A DNA stretch of 64,000 nt, taken from positions 1-64,000 of the forward strand of contig CAYRSC010000017.1 in assembly GCA_964427155.1 (NCBI GenBank), given 5' to 3'. The notes below the pieces were generated by a model. The model was not told the origin of the DNA and searched no databases. It saw nothing but the letters and a program-made list of their open reading frames with translations. This document shows, in pieces, positions 17,153 to 25,969 of the stretch. How positions within the stretch are numbered: the stretch's first letter is position 1; each line of letters begins with the position of its first letter. Made by a program: the position numbers and the translations under genes. The DNA comes from Desulfothermus sp964427155 (GTDB taxonomy: Bacteria; Desulfobacterota; Desulfovibrionia; Desulfovibrionales; Desulfothermaceae).

Positions 17153-18118
17153 CTAATGACTAAATGCACTACTCATCATGGCAATCACAGAGATAATAAA
17201 GGCTGCACTCATAAATTCGCTGATCCTATATAGACGAAGTTTTGCAAGAGAAGATTCAATAACAGCTATCACCAACACAAACAAAAGGATCTTTAAAAAA
17301 ATTAAGGGAATAGCCATGAGCACATCTCCCCAGGCAGGGGAGGATGCCAGTCCCCACGGAGATACAAGCACATTCAGGAAGATACACATGAGCACAAAAA
17401 ATTTCATATACCCTCCCCACTTCATCATAGCCGCAGACCTTCCCGAAAACTCCAGAGATTTGGATTCCTCAATCATGGCCAGTTCAAAGTGACCTGCGGG
17501 ATTATCCACTGGCAAACGTCCCTTTTCTGCCAAAATCAACATTAAAAATGCTATAAGGATAAGGACATGGGATGGTTCAAAAAAATTGCTTATGGGACTT
17601 ATCCATCTTTGTTGAACAATAAATGGAATAGTGGAATCTGCTACATAAGAGACAGTAAAAAATACAATTATAAATATGGGTTCAGCCAGAAACCCCACCA
17701 TCCTGCTCCTGCTGGCACCCATTGCCCCATAGGGATTAGAGGCATCCACTGCGGCAAGGGATGCAAAAAAACCTGCAAGTGCCAGGATAAATCCTCCTCC
17801 CACCATATCTCCCATAAATGCCCAGAAGAGGGGATAGGAGGTTAGAACAGGTATAAGGAGTGTCACAAAGATAGGGGCCATAAATACCAGATAAGGGGTC
17901 ACCCTAAATATCCAGGTGGCATCCTCAGATACCACCTCATCCTTGGAAAATAGCTTCCAGATATCCCTATAGGGCTGGAAGATAGAGGGCCCCTTTTTGA
18001 ACTGAAGCCTCTCCTCCACTTTATTCAGGATGCCCACACATAGAGGGGAGAGGAACATAACCACCCCCACCTGCACCAGGTTAAAGAGAAGATATTTTAT
18101 CATAGGGTTCCTCCTCAA
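17153..18118 (-). CDS. HyfC/NuoH-like membrane anchor subunit
   Basis: 321 residues, eight predicted membrane helices. Signatures of the NuoH/HycD family are KGPSIFQPYRDIWKLFSK near residue 40, LAEPIFIIVFF and the cytoplasmic loop AEKGRLPVDNPAGHFELAM followed by EFSGRSAAMMKWGGY, which contacts the large subunit and quinone site in complex I. It is first in the operon order C-E-F-G-I-B on the minus strand. The 383 bases upstream separate it from a divergent aminotransferase gene and should contain its promoter. Confidence 0.85.
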   Translation of the reverse strand: MRRNPMIKYLLFNLVQVGVVMFLSPLCVGILNKVEERLQFKKGPSIFQPYRDIWKLFSKDEVVSEDATWIFRVTPYLVFMAPIFVTLLIPVLTSYPLFWAFMGDMVGGGFILALAGFFASLAAVDASNPYGAMGASRSRMVGFLAEPIFIIVFFTVSYVADSTIPFIVQQRWISPISNFFEPSHVLILIAFLMLILAEKGRLPVDNPAGHFELAMIEESKSLEFSGRSAAMMKWGGYMKFFVLMCIFLNVLVSPWGLASSPAWGDVLMAIPLIFLKILLFVLVIAVIESSLAKLRLYRISEFMSAAFIISVIAMMSSAFSH

Positions 18119-18205
18119 AGCTCCTCTTTAAAGACTGGACAAAACTTCCCTAATTTTTCCCAATAACCACACCTCGTAAGAGGGACCTAAAATTAGGGAG
18201 AGAAT

Positions 18206-18445
18206 TTAAAGAAAAGAAGGGGGGATAGGATAGAAAAAACACTGGGGCACATGATGGAGTCCTCCTTGTTCGTCAATAGTTATGAAAAACATCCCAGGAG
18301 TCATCAGCCCAGGGGCAGTTATGGGGGACTCCATCCCGCATTGAGGGGAAAGTACTATATGCTCTTTCTCCACGATGTCAAGGGGTGCCCTCCCTGCCCT
18401 TTCAGGCACCAGTTGAGATTTTACCACTTTATCGCTTGTCAACAT
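18206..18445 (-). CDS. Possible small protein in the hydrogenase-like operon leader
   Basis: 79-codon frame on the minus strand, between the HyfC-like gene (88 bases downstream) and the divergent aminotransferase gene. AGAAGG precedes the ATG, though very close. The codon choice (AGG, GGG, CCC, ATA) resembles neighbouring genes and the sequence looks protein-like (RAPLDIVEKEHIVLSPQCG, LMTPGMFFITIDEQGG), without membrane segments. No family is recognised and a competing plus-strand frame overlaps it. It is the main content of the 383-base gap between 18119 and 18501. Confidence 0.35.
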   Translation of the reverse strand: MLTSDKVVKSQLVPERAGRAPLDIVEKEHIVLSPQCGMESPITAPGLMTPGMFFITIDEQGGLHHVPQCFFYPIPPSFL

Positions 18446-18458
18446 GGCCTTCTAAGTG

Positions 18459-18473
18459 TATCAAGTCTTGATA
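18459..18473. promoter_or_regulatory. Perfect dyad TATCAAG-T-CTTGATA
   Basis: Two 7-base arms with a one-base centre lie 29 bases upstream of the aminotransferase start and 14 bases upstream of the small minus-strand frame. Position in a divergent region and symmetry suggest a transcription factor operator controlling one or both directions. No regulator gene is nearby. Confidence 0.35.
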
Positions 18474-18501
18474 GACCAAATAAAAAATAAGGGGTGGAGA
18501 T

Positions 18502-19683
18502 ATGCTATTAAATCAACAAATTCACGGATTTTTAGAAAGAAGCTCATGGATAAGAAAGATGTTTGAAGCGGGAATGGAACTCAAAAAGAGATATGGGGAA
18601 GATAATGTCTTTGACCTTAGCCTTGGCAATCCTGACCTGCCTCCCCCTCCGAGCGTTCAAAAGGCCCTGGAAGAAATAACCAAAGAGGCAGGCTCTCCCT
18701 ATGTATTTGGATATATGCCCAATGCAGGGGTCCCCTCTACCCGTGAAAAGCTCTCAAGATATATATCTCGGGAGCAGGGGGTGGAGGTGGCTTCCTCTCA
18801 TGTGATGATAACCTGTGGGGCCGCAGGGGCACTAAACTGTCTCTTCAGATGTATATTGGAGAAGGGGGATAAGGTGGTCTGCATTGCCCCCTACTTTGTA
18901 GAATATGCCTTTTATCTGTCCAACCATGGAGGAGAGCCCCTTGTGGTGCAATCCAGAGAGGACTTTTCTCTGGATATAGATGCCATAAAAAACTCACTTG
19001 AACCCTCCGTGAGGGCGGTGATTATAAACTCTCCCAACAATCCCACTGGCCAGGTATATACCGCCGAGGAACTCAGGGCACTAGGGGAAGTAATGGAGGA
19101 ATTTTCCAAGGCCACTGGGAGAAGATTATTTCTCATCTCAGACGAGCCTTACAGGTTTCTCTCCTATGATGGGATAGAGATTCCATCTGTATTTGATTGC
19201 TATAAGGATAGTATTGTGGTGAGTTCCTTTTCCAAAAACATCTCTTTGGCAGGGGAGAGGATTGGATATGTGGCCCTAAATCCCCAGATGGAGGGGGCAG
19301 AAGAACTCATGAATGGGCTCATATTTGCCAACAGGATACTGGGATATGTAAATGCCCCTATTATTGGACAAAAGATCCTGGAAAGGGTGCTGGGGGACCA
19401 GGTGGATGTAAGTGTATATGAAAGGCGCAGGGAGATAATGGCCCAGGTCCTCAAAGATGCAGGTTATAGCTTTATCATGCCAAAAGGGGGCTTCTATTTC
19501 TTCCCCCGCTCTCCCATCAGGGATGAGATAAAGTTTATTCGCATATTACAGGAAGAGAGGATACTGGCAGTACCAGGATCAGGGTTTGGAAGGGCCTCTC
19601 ACTTTAGACTCTGTTTTAGTGTCCCAGAAAAGGTAATAGAAGGTTCTGCCCGGGGATTCAAGAGGGCAATGGAGCGCATATGA
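18502..19683 (+). CDS. Class I/II PLP-dependent aminotransferase
   Basis: 393 residues, full length for fold type I aspartate-type aminotransferases. Visible are the cofactor motifs SPNNPTG, ISDEPYR and SSFSKNISLAGERIG, whose Lys forms the PLP aldimine, and the C-terminal Arg in FRLCFSV for the substrate carboxylate. The ribosome site GGGGTGGAG precedes the ATG. Substrate is not predictable; related proteins use aspartate or aromatic/branched-chain amino acids. It stands alone, 108 bases before ffh, with its own upstream dyad. Confidence 0.85.
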   Translation: MLLNQQIHGFLERSSWIRKMFEAGMELKKRYGEDNVFDLSLGNPDLPPPPSVQKALEEITKEAGSPYVFGYMPNAGVPSTREKLSRYISREQGVEVASSHVMITCGAAGALNCLFRCILEKGDKVVCIAPYFVEYAFYLSNHGGEPLVVQSREDFSLDIDAIKNSLEPSVRAVIINSPNNPTGQVYTAEELRALGEVMEEFSKATGRRLFLISDEPYRFLSYDGIEIPSVFDCYKDSIVVSSFSKNISLAGERIGYVALNPQMEGAEELMNGLIFANRILGYVNAPIIGQKILERVLGDQVDVSVYERRREIMAQVLKDAGYSFIMPKGGFYFFPRSPIRDEIKFIRILQEERILAVPGSGFGRASHFRLCFSVPEKVIEGSARGFKRAMERI

Positions 19684-19698
19684 GCCTTATATTGTAAA

Positions 19699-19727
19699 TT
19701 GACTTAAGTAACCTTTTGGTTTAAAGA
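19699..19727 (+). promoter_or_regulatory. Candidate promoter for ffh
   Basis: TTGACT (19699-19704), a 17-base spacer and TAAAGA (19722-19727) lie about 65 bases before the ffh start. A small hairpin, ATCCCC-loop-GGGGAT at 19731-19748, follows immediately and would fall in the leader. Matches to consensus are moderate. Confidence 0.35.
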
Positions 19728-19791
19728 GGCATCCCCTTGACAGGGGATTTATCACAGAACCACGTGAGAGCATTTACAGGATCCTAGAGAA

Positions 19792-21240
19792 ATGTTTGAT
19801 AATCTATCGGAAAGACTTGATGGAATATTTAAGAAGCTAAAGGGCCAGGGAAGATTAGACGAAAACAACATCCAGGAGGGTCTTAGAGAGGTACGTCTGG
19901 CCCTGTTGGAGGCAGACGTCAATTATCGGGTGGTTAAGGATTTCATATCCAGGGTAAAGGAGAGGGCCCTGGGACAGGAGGTCCTAAGGAGTCTCACCCC
20001 TGGACAGCAGGTGGTAAAGATAGTCCACGAGGAACTTATAACCCTCCTGGGAGGAGAAAGCACACCCTTAAATCTGAAAGATATCCCAGCAATTATAATG
20101 CTGGTTGGACTCCAGGGCTCAGGGAAAACCACCACTGCCGCAAAGCTTGCACTTTATCTAAAGGGTCAAAAAAAGAAGGCCTACCTTGTTCCCGCAGACA
20201 CCTATCGCCCCGCTGCAATAGAGCAACTCCAAAAACTGGCCTCAGAGATAGAGGTGGAGTGCTTCCCCTCTAAGGCAAGCATGGACCCTGTGGAGATCGC
20301 AGAAAAGGCCCTATCTCATGCCCGTTCTAATCTCCTGGATGTGGTAATCATTGACACTGCAGGCCGACTCCATATTGATGAACCCCTTATGGAAGAACTT
20401 GTAAGGATAAAGGAGAGGGTCCAACCCTCAGAGATACTCCTTGTGGCAGATGCCATGACGGGCCAAGATGCGGTGAATATAGCGGAAAGTTTTAACAATC
20501 GTCTGGACCTCACTGGGGTGATACTCACCAAGCTGGAAGGAGATGCCCGTGGAGGGGCGGCCCTTTCTATCTGCTCCATAATAAAAAGGCCCATCAAGTT
20601 TGTGGGGGTAGGAGAAAAGCTCAAGGACCTTGAGGTGTTTCATCCAGACAGGGTGGCCTCCCGGATCCTTGGAATGGGGGATATCCTCACCCTCATAGAA
20701 AAGGCCCAGAGCACCTTTGATGAAGAGGAGGCGGAAAGACTTGAGGAAAAACTCCTCAAGGCAGAGTTTGACCTAGAAGACTTCAGGAATCAACTGAGAA
20801 AGATAAAAAGATTGGGCTCATTGGAAGGCCTCTTAAAACTCATTCCTGGAATGGGTAAGCTTCGGGATCAGCTCAAAAATGCCCAGATGCCAGAAAAGGA
20901 GTTGATAAGGACCGAGGCCATAATCAATTCCATGACCCCACAAGAGCGAAAAAATCCCAAGATAATAAACCAGAGTAGAAAGGAGAGGATAGCCAGGGGA
21001 AGTGGAACTACTGTGGCAGAGGTAAATCAGCTCCTGAAGAATTTCAATCAGATGAAGAAAATGTTCAAAAAACTCTCAGGCAAGTCCAAAAAAAGGACAA
21101 TGGGCCTGGGAGATGGCATGACTTCTCCCTTTGGCATGGGAGCAGAACCAAGTCCCCTCCCCAAGAGTACATTTACAAAGAAAAAAAAGGTCAGAAAAAA
21201 GAAAAAGCGTCAGAAGAAAAAGGGAAAAAAAAGGAGATAG
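19792..21240 (+). CDS. ffh: Signal recognition particle protein Ffh
   Basis: 482 residues. GTPase binding 4.5S RNA and signal sequences for co-translational membrane targeting. N domain at about 1-90; G domain with GLQGSGKTTTAAKLA (P-loop), DTYRPAAIEQL, DTAGR and TKLEGDARGGAALS; methionine-rich M domain from about residue 325 with LIPGMGKL, INSMTPQERKNP and RIARGSGTTVAEVNQLL. The tail is unusually lysine-rich (KKKKVRKKKKRQKKKGKKRR). It heads the conserved ffh-rpsP-khpA-rimM-trmD run. Confidence 0.97.
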   Translation: MFDNLSERLDGIFKKLKGQGRLDENNIQEGLREVRLALLEADVNYRVVKDFISRVKERALGQEVLRSLTPGQQVVKIVHEELITLLGGESTPLNLKDIPAIIMLVGLQGSGKTTTAAKLALYLKGQKKKAYLVPADTYRPAAIEQLQKLASEIEVECFPSKASMDPVEIAEKALSHARSNLLDVVIIDTAGRLHIDEPLMEELVRIKERVQPSEILLVADAMTGQDAVNIAESFNNRLDLTGVILTKLEGDARGGAALSICSIIKRPIKFVGVGEKLKDLEVFHPDRVASRILGMGDILTLIEKAQSTFDEEEAERLEEKLLKAEFDLEDFRNQLRKIKRLGSLEGLLKLIPGMGKLRDQLKNAQMPEKELIRTEAIINSMTPQERKNPKIINQSRKERIARGSGTTVAEVNQLLKNFNQMKKMFKKLSGKSKKRTMGLGDGMTSPFGMGAEPSPLPKSTFTKKKKVRKKKKRQKKKGKKRR

Positions 21241-21325
21241 TCATCTAGGAGAGGAAACTTTGTGTTGCGTTTTTCAGTCAAAATTGCTATAGAAAAAATT
21301 CATTTTTTTTGGGGGTGATAAGAAT

Positions 21326-21577
21326 ATGGCAGTGAGAATCAGACTTACGAGAATGGGTTCTAAGAAGAGACCTTTTTATAGGGTAGTGGCAATTGATAGT
21401 CAAAGAAAACGAGAGGGAAGGGCGCTGGATTATATGGGATACTATAATCCCATGGTGGATCCAGCAGAGATTAAAATAGACCTAGAGAAGGTAAAGTACT
21501 GGATGGACAAGGGGGCCGAACCCACAGAGACAGTGGCATCTCTTTTGAAGAAGGTGGGATATAAGTTCCAAAAATAA
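21326..21577 (+). CDS. rpsP: Ribosomal protein bS16
   Basis: 83 residues, standard length. MAVRIRLTRMGSKKRPFYRV, AIDSQRKREGRALDYMGYYNP and the DLEKVKYWMDKGAEPTETV helix are diagnostic. Binds 16S rRNA and is needed for small-subunit assembly. GGGGGTGATAAGAAT precedes the ATG. The gene sits 85 bases after ffh and 81 before khpA, the usual order. Confidence 0.97.
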   Translation: MAVRIRLTRMGSKKRPFYRVVAIDSQRKREGRALDYMGYYNPMVDPAEIKIDLEKVKYWMDKGAEPTETVASLLKKVGYKFQK

Positions 21578-21658
21578 TTTTGGATTTCTGGGCAAGGTGA
21601 TTTTTTTGTAAGGATTTATTTCTATGTTAAAAATCAGTAGTAGACGTGGAGGTACGCT

Positions 21659-21892
21659 ATGTTCAAAGAATTAGTTGAGTACATTGCAAAGGCTTTGGTG
21701 GACAACCCTGATGCAGTACAGGTTACAGAGATTGAAGGAGAGCAGACCTCTGTAATTGAACTTCGTGTGGCCAAGGAGGATCTGGGAAAGGTGATTGGAA
21801 GACAGGGCCGCACAGCAAGGGCAATCAGGACAATCCTTGGAGCGGTATCCACAAAGGTACAAAAGAGAGTAGTTCTGGAAATCCTGGAATAA
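21659..21892 (+). CDS. khpA: KH-domain RNA-binding protein KhpA
   Basis: 77 residues forming a single KH domain; the GxxG loop is in KVIGRQGRTARAIRTIL. KhpA-type proteins bind RNA with low sequence specificity and are linked to ribosome maturation and division control in other bacteria. A strong GGAGGTACGCT site precedes the ATG, and rimM begins 2 bases after the stop, so the pair is translationally coupled. Confidence 0.93.
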   Translation: MFKELVEYIAKALVDNPDAVQVTEIEGEQTSVIELRVAKEDLGKVIGRQGRTARAIRTILGAVSTKVQKRVVLEILE

Positions 21893-21894
21893 CG

Positions 21895-22449
21895 ATGGCA
21901 AAAAATACCAGATCCAGGTTCTTGGTTCTGGGGAAAGTACGAAAACCACATGGCTTAAAAGGGGACCTCAGTGTGGTAAGTTATGCTGAGTCCCCTTTAA
22001 TTTTTAAAAGGGTTAGGAGGATATTTCTGGAATTGGAAGATTCCCCTCCAATTCCATTTGAGATAATAAGATACAGGGAACATGGTAAATATATATTGCT
22101 GAGGCTGAGAAATATCCTTACTAGAGACGAGGCTGAATCTTGGAGGGGAGCAGAGGTATTGATATTGAGAACAGATATCCCTGTGGAAGAAGGGGAGGTC
22201 TTTTTTGTGGACCTTATTGGATGTCGCGTATATCTTCCAGATGGGATAGAGGTTGGGAAGATAAAGGAAGTAAAGAAATATCCGCAGGAGATATGGGAAA
22301 TTGAGGATAAAGAGGGACATGAGATCCTCTTTCCTGCTGAAGATGAATTTGTGGAAAGACTGGACGTGGAGGAAGGGGAGGTGGTTATAGCCCCTCCCCC
22401 AGGTCTTTTAGAGATATATGGATTTTCTCCTTCAAACAAGTCCTTTTAG
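21895..22449 (+). CDS. rimM: 16S rRNA processing protein RimM
   Basis: 184 residues. N-terminal RimM domain (LVLGKVRKPHGLKGDLSVVSY, ILLRLRNILTRDEAESWRGAEVLI) and C-terminal PRC barrel (FFVDLIGCRVYLPDG, GHEILFPAEDEFVERLDVE, IAPPPGLLEIY). Chaperones 30S head maturation through contact with S19. It starts 2 bases after khpA and ends 6 bases before the preferred trmD ATG. Confidence 0.95.
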   Translation: MAKNTRSRFLVLGKVRKPHGLKGDLSVVSYAESPLIFKRVRRIFLELEDSPPIPFEIIRYREHGKYILLRLRNILTRDEAESWRGAEVLILRTDIPVEEGEVFFVDLIGCRVYLPDGIEVGKIKEVKKYPQEIWEIEDKEGHEILFPAEDEFVERLDVEEGEVVIAPPPGLLEIYGFSPSNKSF

Positions 22450-22455
22450 GTTGTG

Positions 22456-23736
22456 ATGCACTTTAATATCATCACCCTCTTCCCTGAGTTTTTTAACTCT
22501 CCCCTCTCTCAAGGTCTCATAAAAAAGGCCATAGAAAAAAATCTCCTCTCCTTTTCCTTTATAAATCCCAGGGATTATACCCGGGATAGACATAGAAGTG
22601 TGGACGATAGGCCCTATGGAGGGGGGGCGGGTATGGTGATGATGGTGGAGCCTCTCTACAGGGCCATTTCATCCCTTGATAAAAAGGGAAGGCTTATCCT
22701 CTTTTCCCCCCGTGGCACCCCCCTTACTCACAGAATGGCCAGGTCCCTATCCAAAGAGGAAATCATCACCTTTATATGTGGGAGATATGAGGGTATTGAC
22801 GCACGCATAGAGGAGATATTCTCTCCGCTGGTGGTAAGTATAGGGGATTTTGTGTTAAATGGGGGAGAGTCCGCATGTATATGTGCCATTGAGGCCATAT
22901 CCCGCTTTATTCCGGGATTTATGGGAAAACAGGATTCTGCAATGGAAGAGAGCTTTTCCTCAGGTATATTAGAATATCCTCACTATACCAGGCCTGAAAC
23001 CTTTATGGGACATTCTATACCACCTATCCTCCTGTCTGGTCACCATGAGAATATAAGAAAATGGAGAAGAAAACAGGCACTTATAGACACCTTAAGGCTC
23101 AGGCCTGAGCTCCTTGAAAGGACATTTCTCTCTCCTGAGGACTATCAGATCTTGAGGAAGGAAAAGGGACATGGTCTGGGGAAAAACCTCTATGTGGCCC
23201 TGGTACACCACCCTGTGCTAAATAATAGAGGAGAAACAACCACTGTATCCTTAACCAATCTGGATATCCATGATATAGCGAGGGTATGTAAGACCTATGG
23301 TATATCTGGCTTTTTCCTGGTAACCCCTATAAGGGACCAAATGAGACTGGCCAGGCGTCTTATATCCCACTGGCTAGACGGTCCAGGAAAGGGGGCAAAT
23401 CCCCACAGGGAAGAGGCACTGAAACTGGTGAAGATAGTGGAGTCTGTCTCCCGCTGTGAGGAGATCATAGAAGAGATAACAGGGTATCCCCCTGTGGTAT
23501 TTGCCACTAGTGCAAGGGATGAAGGTGATATCCCCTACGTCCACGTAAGAAAAATACTCTCCAGGAAGAAGATAGTGTTATTGCTCTTTGGCACGGGACA
23601 TGGCTTGGCCCCCTCTATTATGGAGTCAGTGGAAGGGGTGCTTCGGCCTCTTCGGGCCTTTGACTCATACCGACACCTCTCTGTAAGGTCAGCGGTGTCT
23701 ATTGTTGTGGACAGGATATTAGGGGACGTATGGTGA
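22456..23736 (+). CDS. trmD: tRNA (guanine37-N1)-methyltransferase TrmD fused to a Tm1570-type SPOUT domain
   Basis: 426 residues, compared with about 240 for TrmD alone. Residues 1-235 are complete TrmD: FNIITLFPEFF, GGGAGMVMMVEPLYRA, FICGRYEGIDARIEE, SIGDFVLNGGE and HYTRPETFMG, which together form the knotted SAM site and the catalytic Asp. Residues from about 245 (LYVALVHHPVLNNRGETTTVSL) match the separate SAM-dependent RNA methyltransferase family of Thermotoga Tm1570, with HYPD-type helices and LLFGTGHGLAPSIME as its own knot loop. TrmD methylates G37 of tRNAs reading CUN/CCN/CGG to prevent frameshifting; the second domain's target is unknown. An in-frame GTG at 22453 is an alternative start. 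rplS, the usual next gene, is absent. Confidence 0.93.
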   Translation: MHFNIITLFPEFFNSPLSQGLIKKAIEKNLLSFSFINPRDYTRDRHRSVDDRPYGGGAGMVMMVEPLYRAISSLDKKGRLILFSPRGTPLTHRMARSLSKEEIITFICGRYEGIDARIEEIFSPLVVSIGDFVLNGGESACICAIEAISRFIPGFMGKQDSAMEESFSSGILEYPHYTRPETFMGHSIPPILLSGHHENIRKWRRKQALIDTLRLRPELLERTFLSPEDYQILRKEKGHGLGKNLYVALVHHPVLNNRGETTTVSLTNLDIHDIARVCKTYGISGFFLVTPIRDQMRLARRLISHWLDGPGKGANPHREEALKLVKIVESVSRCEEIIEEITGYPPVVFATSARDEGDIPYVHVRKILSRKKIVLLLFGTGHGLAPSIMESVEGVLRPLRAFDSYRHLSVRSAVSIVVDRILGDVW

Positions 23737-23753
23737 CTAGATGCTCCAAGAGC

Positions 23754-24947
23754 CTAATGGGAAAAGACCGCAGAGGCAATCCATCCCCCTGCAATAAAGG
23801 TACCCAAAGAACTCCCTATATTGGCAAAGGCCACCACCAATAATATCTTGCTTATGGGATTGGACCAGAATCCCTTAACACTCAAAATATCCTCTGGAAG
23901 CCTCTCCATATCCATCACAGTGGGCCTCTTCACCCATGCCTGCACCAGCCCTGCCACCCATCCTGCTGCTATCATTGGATTGAGACTGGTAATTGGAGCG
24001 GCCACAAAGGCGGCCCCTACAGCAAGGGGATGTCCCAGGGCAAGGGCCACCCCCAGGGCAGATAAGAGACCATTTACCATTACCCATATTGCAATAGAGT
24101 GAAGGGAGAGAGTGGCTCCCCCCCGAAAAAAACCATAAGAGATAAGCCCTACTATAAGGAGGGGGATAATCCACTTTAAGACACGAGAGGACCTGGAGGG
24201 AGGAGGAATAGTCAATAGATCCCCTATCTCCCTTTCCTGAGATATATATCTAGTTATCCCCTTTATATGACCTCTACCCACTACTGCAACCACCTTTTCT
24301 CCAGGGGCCTGTCTTATCTTCTGAGAGAGATAAATATCCCTCTCGTCTATTAACTTCTCTTTAATTCCGGGAAATGCAGAAGATATCTCCTTCAACATCA
24401 CTTCAAATTCATCCCCATGTTTTAGCCTTTCAATATCTTCCTCCTCCACATCTCCCACAGAAAATATGCCAAAGAGCATCTCCTTCACCAGCCTCATCTT
24501 CTGCCAAAAAGACAGATGCCCCCATACCCTCTTTAGGGTAATATTTACATCCCTGTCTGCAAGCACCACCTCTGCACCCACCTCCCTAGCACAAATCACC
24601 GCTTGAATCATATCTTCCCCTGGTCTTACCCCAAGCCTCTCACCTATCTTCTTATAGAAAACAGAAAGCATCAGTTGCATAAGCACAAAAAGGGCCTTTT
24701 TTTCTCTAATAACCTGAACTATATCCATCTTTTTCCATCTATCCTGATTAAAGATAGATTCCCACCTTGACTCACACAACTCCACACATACACTGTGGGG
24801 ACGTACCTCTTTAATCAAGGCCCTGACTTCCTCTACACTCTTTTTGGATACATGCGCTGTTCCCAATATATAGATATGCCTCTCTCCAAGTACCAGATGT
24901 ATAAAATTATCTCTCTGCTCTAATATCTCCATAAGGTCCACGCTCAC
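23754..24947 (-). CDS. TraB-family membrane protein
   Basis: 397 residues. The N-terminal soluble TraB/PrgY domain has YILGTAHVSKKSVEEV (conserved GTAHVS), SVCVELCESRW and VVLADRDVNITLKR, followed by VVAVVGRGHIKGI, a set of motifs shared with the Tiki/GumN metalloprotease-like superfamily. From about residue 255 there are four hydrophobic regions, including GHPLAVGAAFVAAPITSLNPMIAAGWVAGL. The biochemical function in bacteria is unsettled; PrgY inhibits a peptide pheromone in Enterococcus. It converges on trmD with 17 bases between the stops. Confidence 0.85.
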   Translation of the reverse strand: MSVDLMEILEQRDNFIHLVLGERHIYILGTAHVSKKSVEEVRALIKEVRPHSVCVELCESRWESIFNQDRWKKMDIVQVIREKKALFVLMQLMLSVFYKKIGERLGVRPGEDMIQAVICAREVGAEVVLADRDVNITLKRVWGHLSFWQKMRLVKEMLFGIFSVGDVEEEDIERLKHGDEFEVMLKEISSAFPGIKEKLIDERDIYLSQKIRQAPGEKVVAVVGRGHIKGITRYISQEREIGDLLTIPPPSRSSRVLKWIIPLLIVGLISYGFFRGGATLSLHSIAIWVMVNGLLSALGVALALGHPLAVGAAFVAAPITSLNPMIAAGWVAGLVQAWVKRPTVMDMERLPEDILSVKGFWSNPISKILLVVAFANIGSSLGTFIAGGWIASAVFSH

Positions 24948-24971
24948 CTAAGGTTAATGCTCATATCCTCA

Positions 24972-24985
24972 CTCATAATTATGAG
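24972..24985. promoter_or_regulatory. Perfect palindrome CTCATAATTATGAG upstream of the TraB-family gene
   Basis: A 14-base perfect palindrome lies 25 bases upstream of the TraB-family start in the 142-base gap after the UbiA gene. It could be an operator. It is too short and AT-rich for a terminator and has no T-run on either strand. Confidence 0.3.
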
Positions 24986-25089
24986 CAAATTCTAATTCCT
25001 CTGTCTCTTTCTATATCTCAAAGATACCATGGGACATATAACATCCTCAAAATACTAATGGCCAAAAAAACATCTTAAAGGGCCAATCC

Positions 25090-25941
25090 TTATAGAAAGA
25101 GGTCCATAATTACCCCTGCACATAACACACAGGCAACAATTGCATTTAGATTAAAAAAGGCCAGAGAAATGTGCTGAGTCCTATCAGGGGTAACCAGGAT
25201 GTGCTCCAGCATCAGAATAAGAGATACCCCCAAGAGGCTTAAAAAATATATCCAGCCCAAGGAGAAGGAAAAACCACCCAGAAAGAAAAAGATTATGGCG
25301 ATCACATGGGAGAGGGTGGAGATGTATAGGGAAGATGCTTCCCCTAGATTGGCTGGGAGGGAATGGAGGCCCTCTTCCCTATCAAAATCCACATCCTGAC
25401 AACTATATATAATATCAAATCCCGCTACCCAGAATAACACTCCAAAGAAAAAGTCCAAGATGCCTGGCACAACTACTGGTCTAAAACCCAGCCATCCCCC
25501 TAAAGGGGCCAGGGCCAGGACTGAGCCAAGCCAGAAGTGACAGAGGGAGGTAAAGCGCTTGGAATAACTATATAGACCTGCCCACACCACAACAGGCACA
25601 GAGAGAAGAAGACACACACGATTCAACATAGCGCACGAAATCACAAATAATATTGCACACACCAATGCAAAACCCCACGCAAATCCCACACCCACATCTC
25701 CCACCACCAGAGGTCTGTTGGAGGTCCTGGGATTCTTTGCATCAATATCTCTATCAACTATCCTGTTTATAGTCATTGCAAATGAACGTATGCACACCAT
25801 GGCCACAGAGACCCAGAAAAATTTCTCCCATCCTGGCCATCCATCAGCGGCAAGGAATAGGCCTATATAGGCAAAGGGAAGGGCAAATATAGAATGTTCT
25901 ATCTTTATCATCCTGGCAACAGCGAGCACATCTCTAATCAT
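25090..25941 (-). CDS. UbiA-family prenyltransferase (probably menaquinone biosynthesis)
   Basis: 283 residues, eight or nine membrane helices. The two Asp-rich motifs of the family are NRIVDRDIDAKNPRTSNRPL (about residue 60) and DVDFDREEGLHSLPANLG (about 185), which bind the Mg-diphosphate of the prenyl donor. UbiA enzymes transfer a polyprenyl chain to an aromatic acid at the membrane. In anaerobes using the futalosine route the equivalent is MqnP, which fits best here, but 4-hydroxybenzoate prenyltransferase cannot be excluded. It follows tyrS by 28 bases. Confidence 0.82.
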   Translation of the reverse strand: MIRDVLAVARMIKIEHSIFALPFAYIGLFLAADGWPGWEKFFWVSVAMVCIRSFAMTINRIVDRDIDAKNPRTSNRPLVVGDVGVGFAWGFALVCAILFVISCAMLNRVCLLLSVPVVVWAGLYSYSKRFTSLCHFWLGSVLALAPLGGWLGFRPVVVPGILDFFFGVLFWVAGFDIIYSCQDVDFDREEGLHSLPANLGEASSLYISTLSHVIAIIFFFLGGFSFSLGWIYFLSLLGVSLILMLEHILVTPDRTQHISLAFFNLNAIVACVLCAGVIMDLFL

Positions 25942-25969
25942 ATATCATCTCTCCCATCTAAATGGGTAG

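Noticed and set aside
10563..18118. Functional hydrogenase-4 / formate hydrogenlyase
   Set aside because: All four cysteines that bind the [NiFe] centre are missing from the large subunit, and no formate dehydrogenase gene is nearby.
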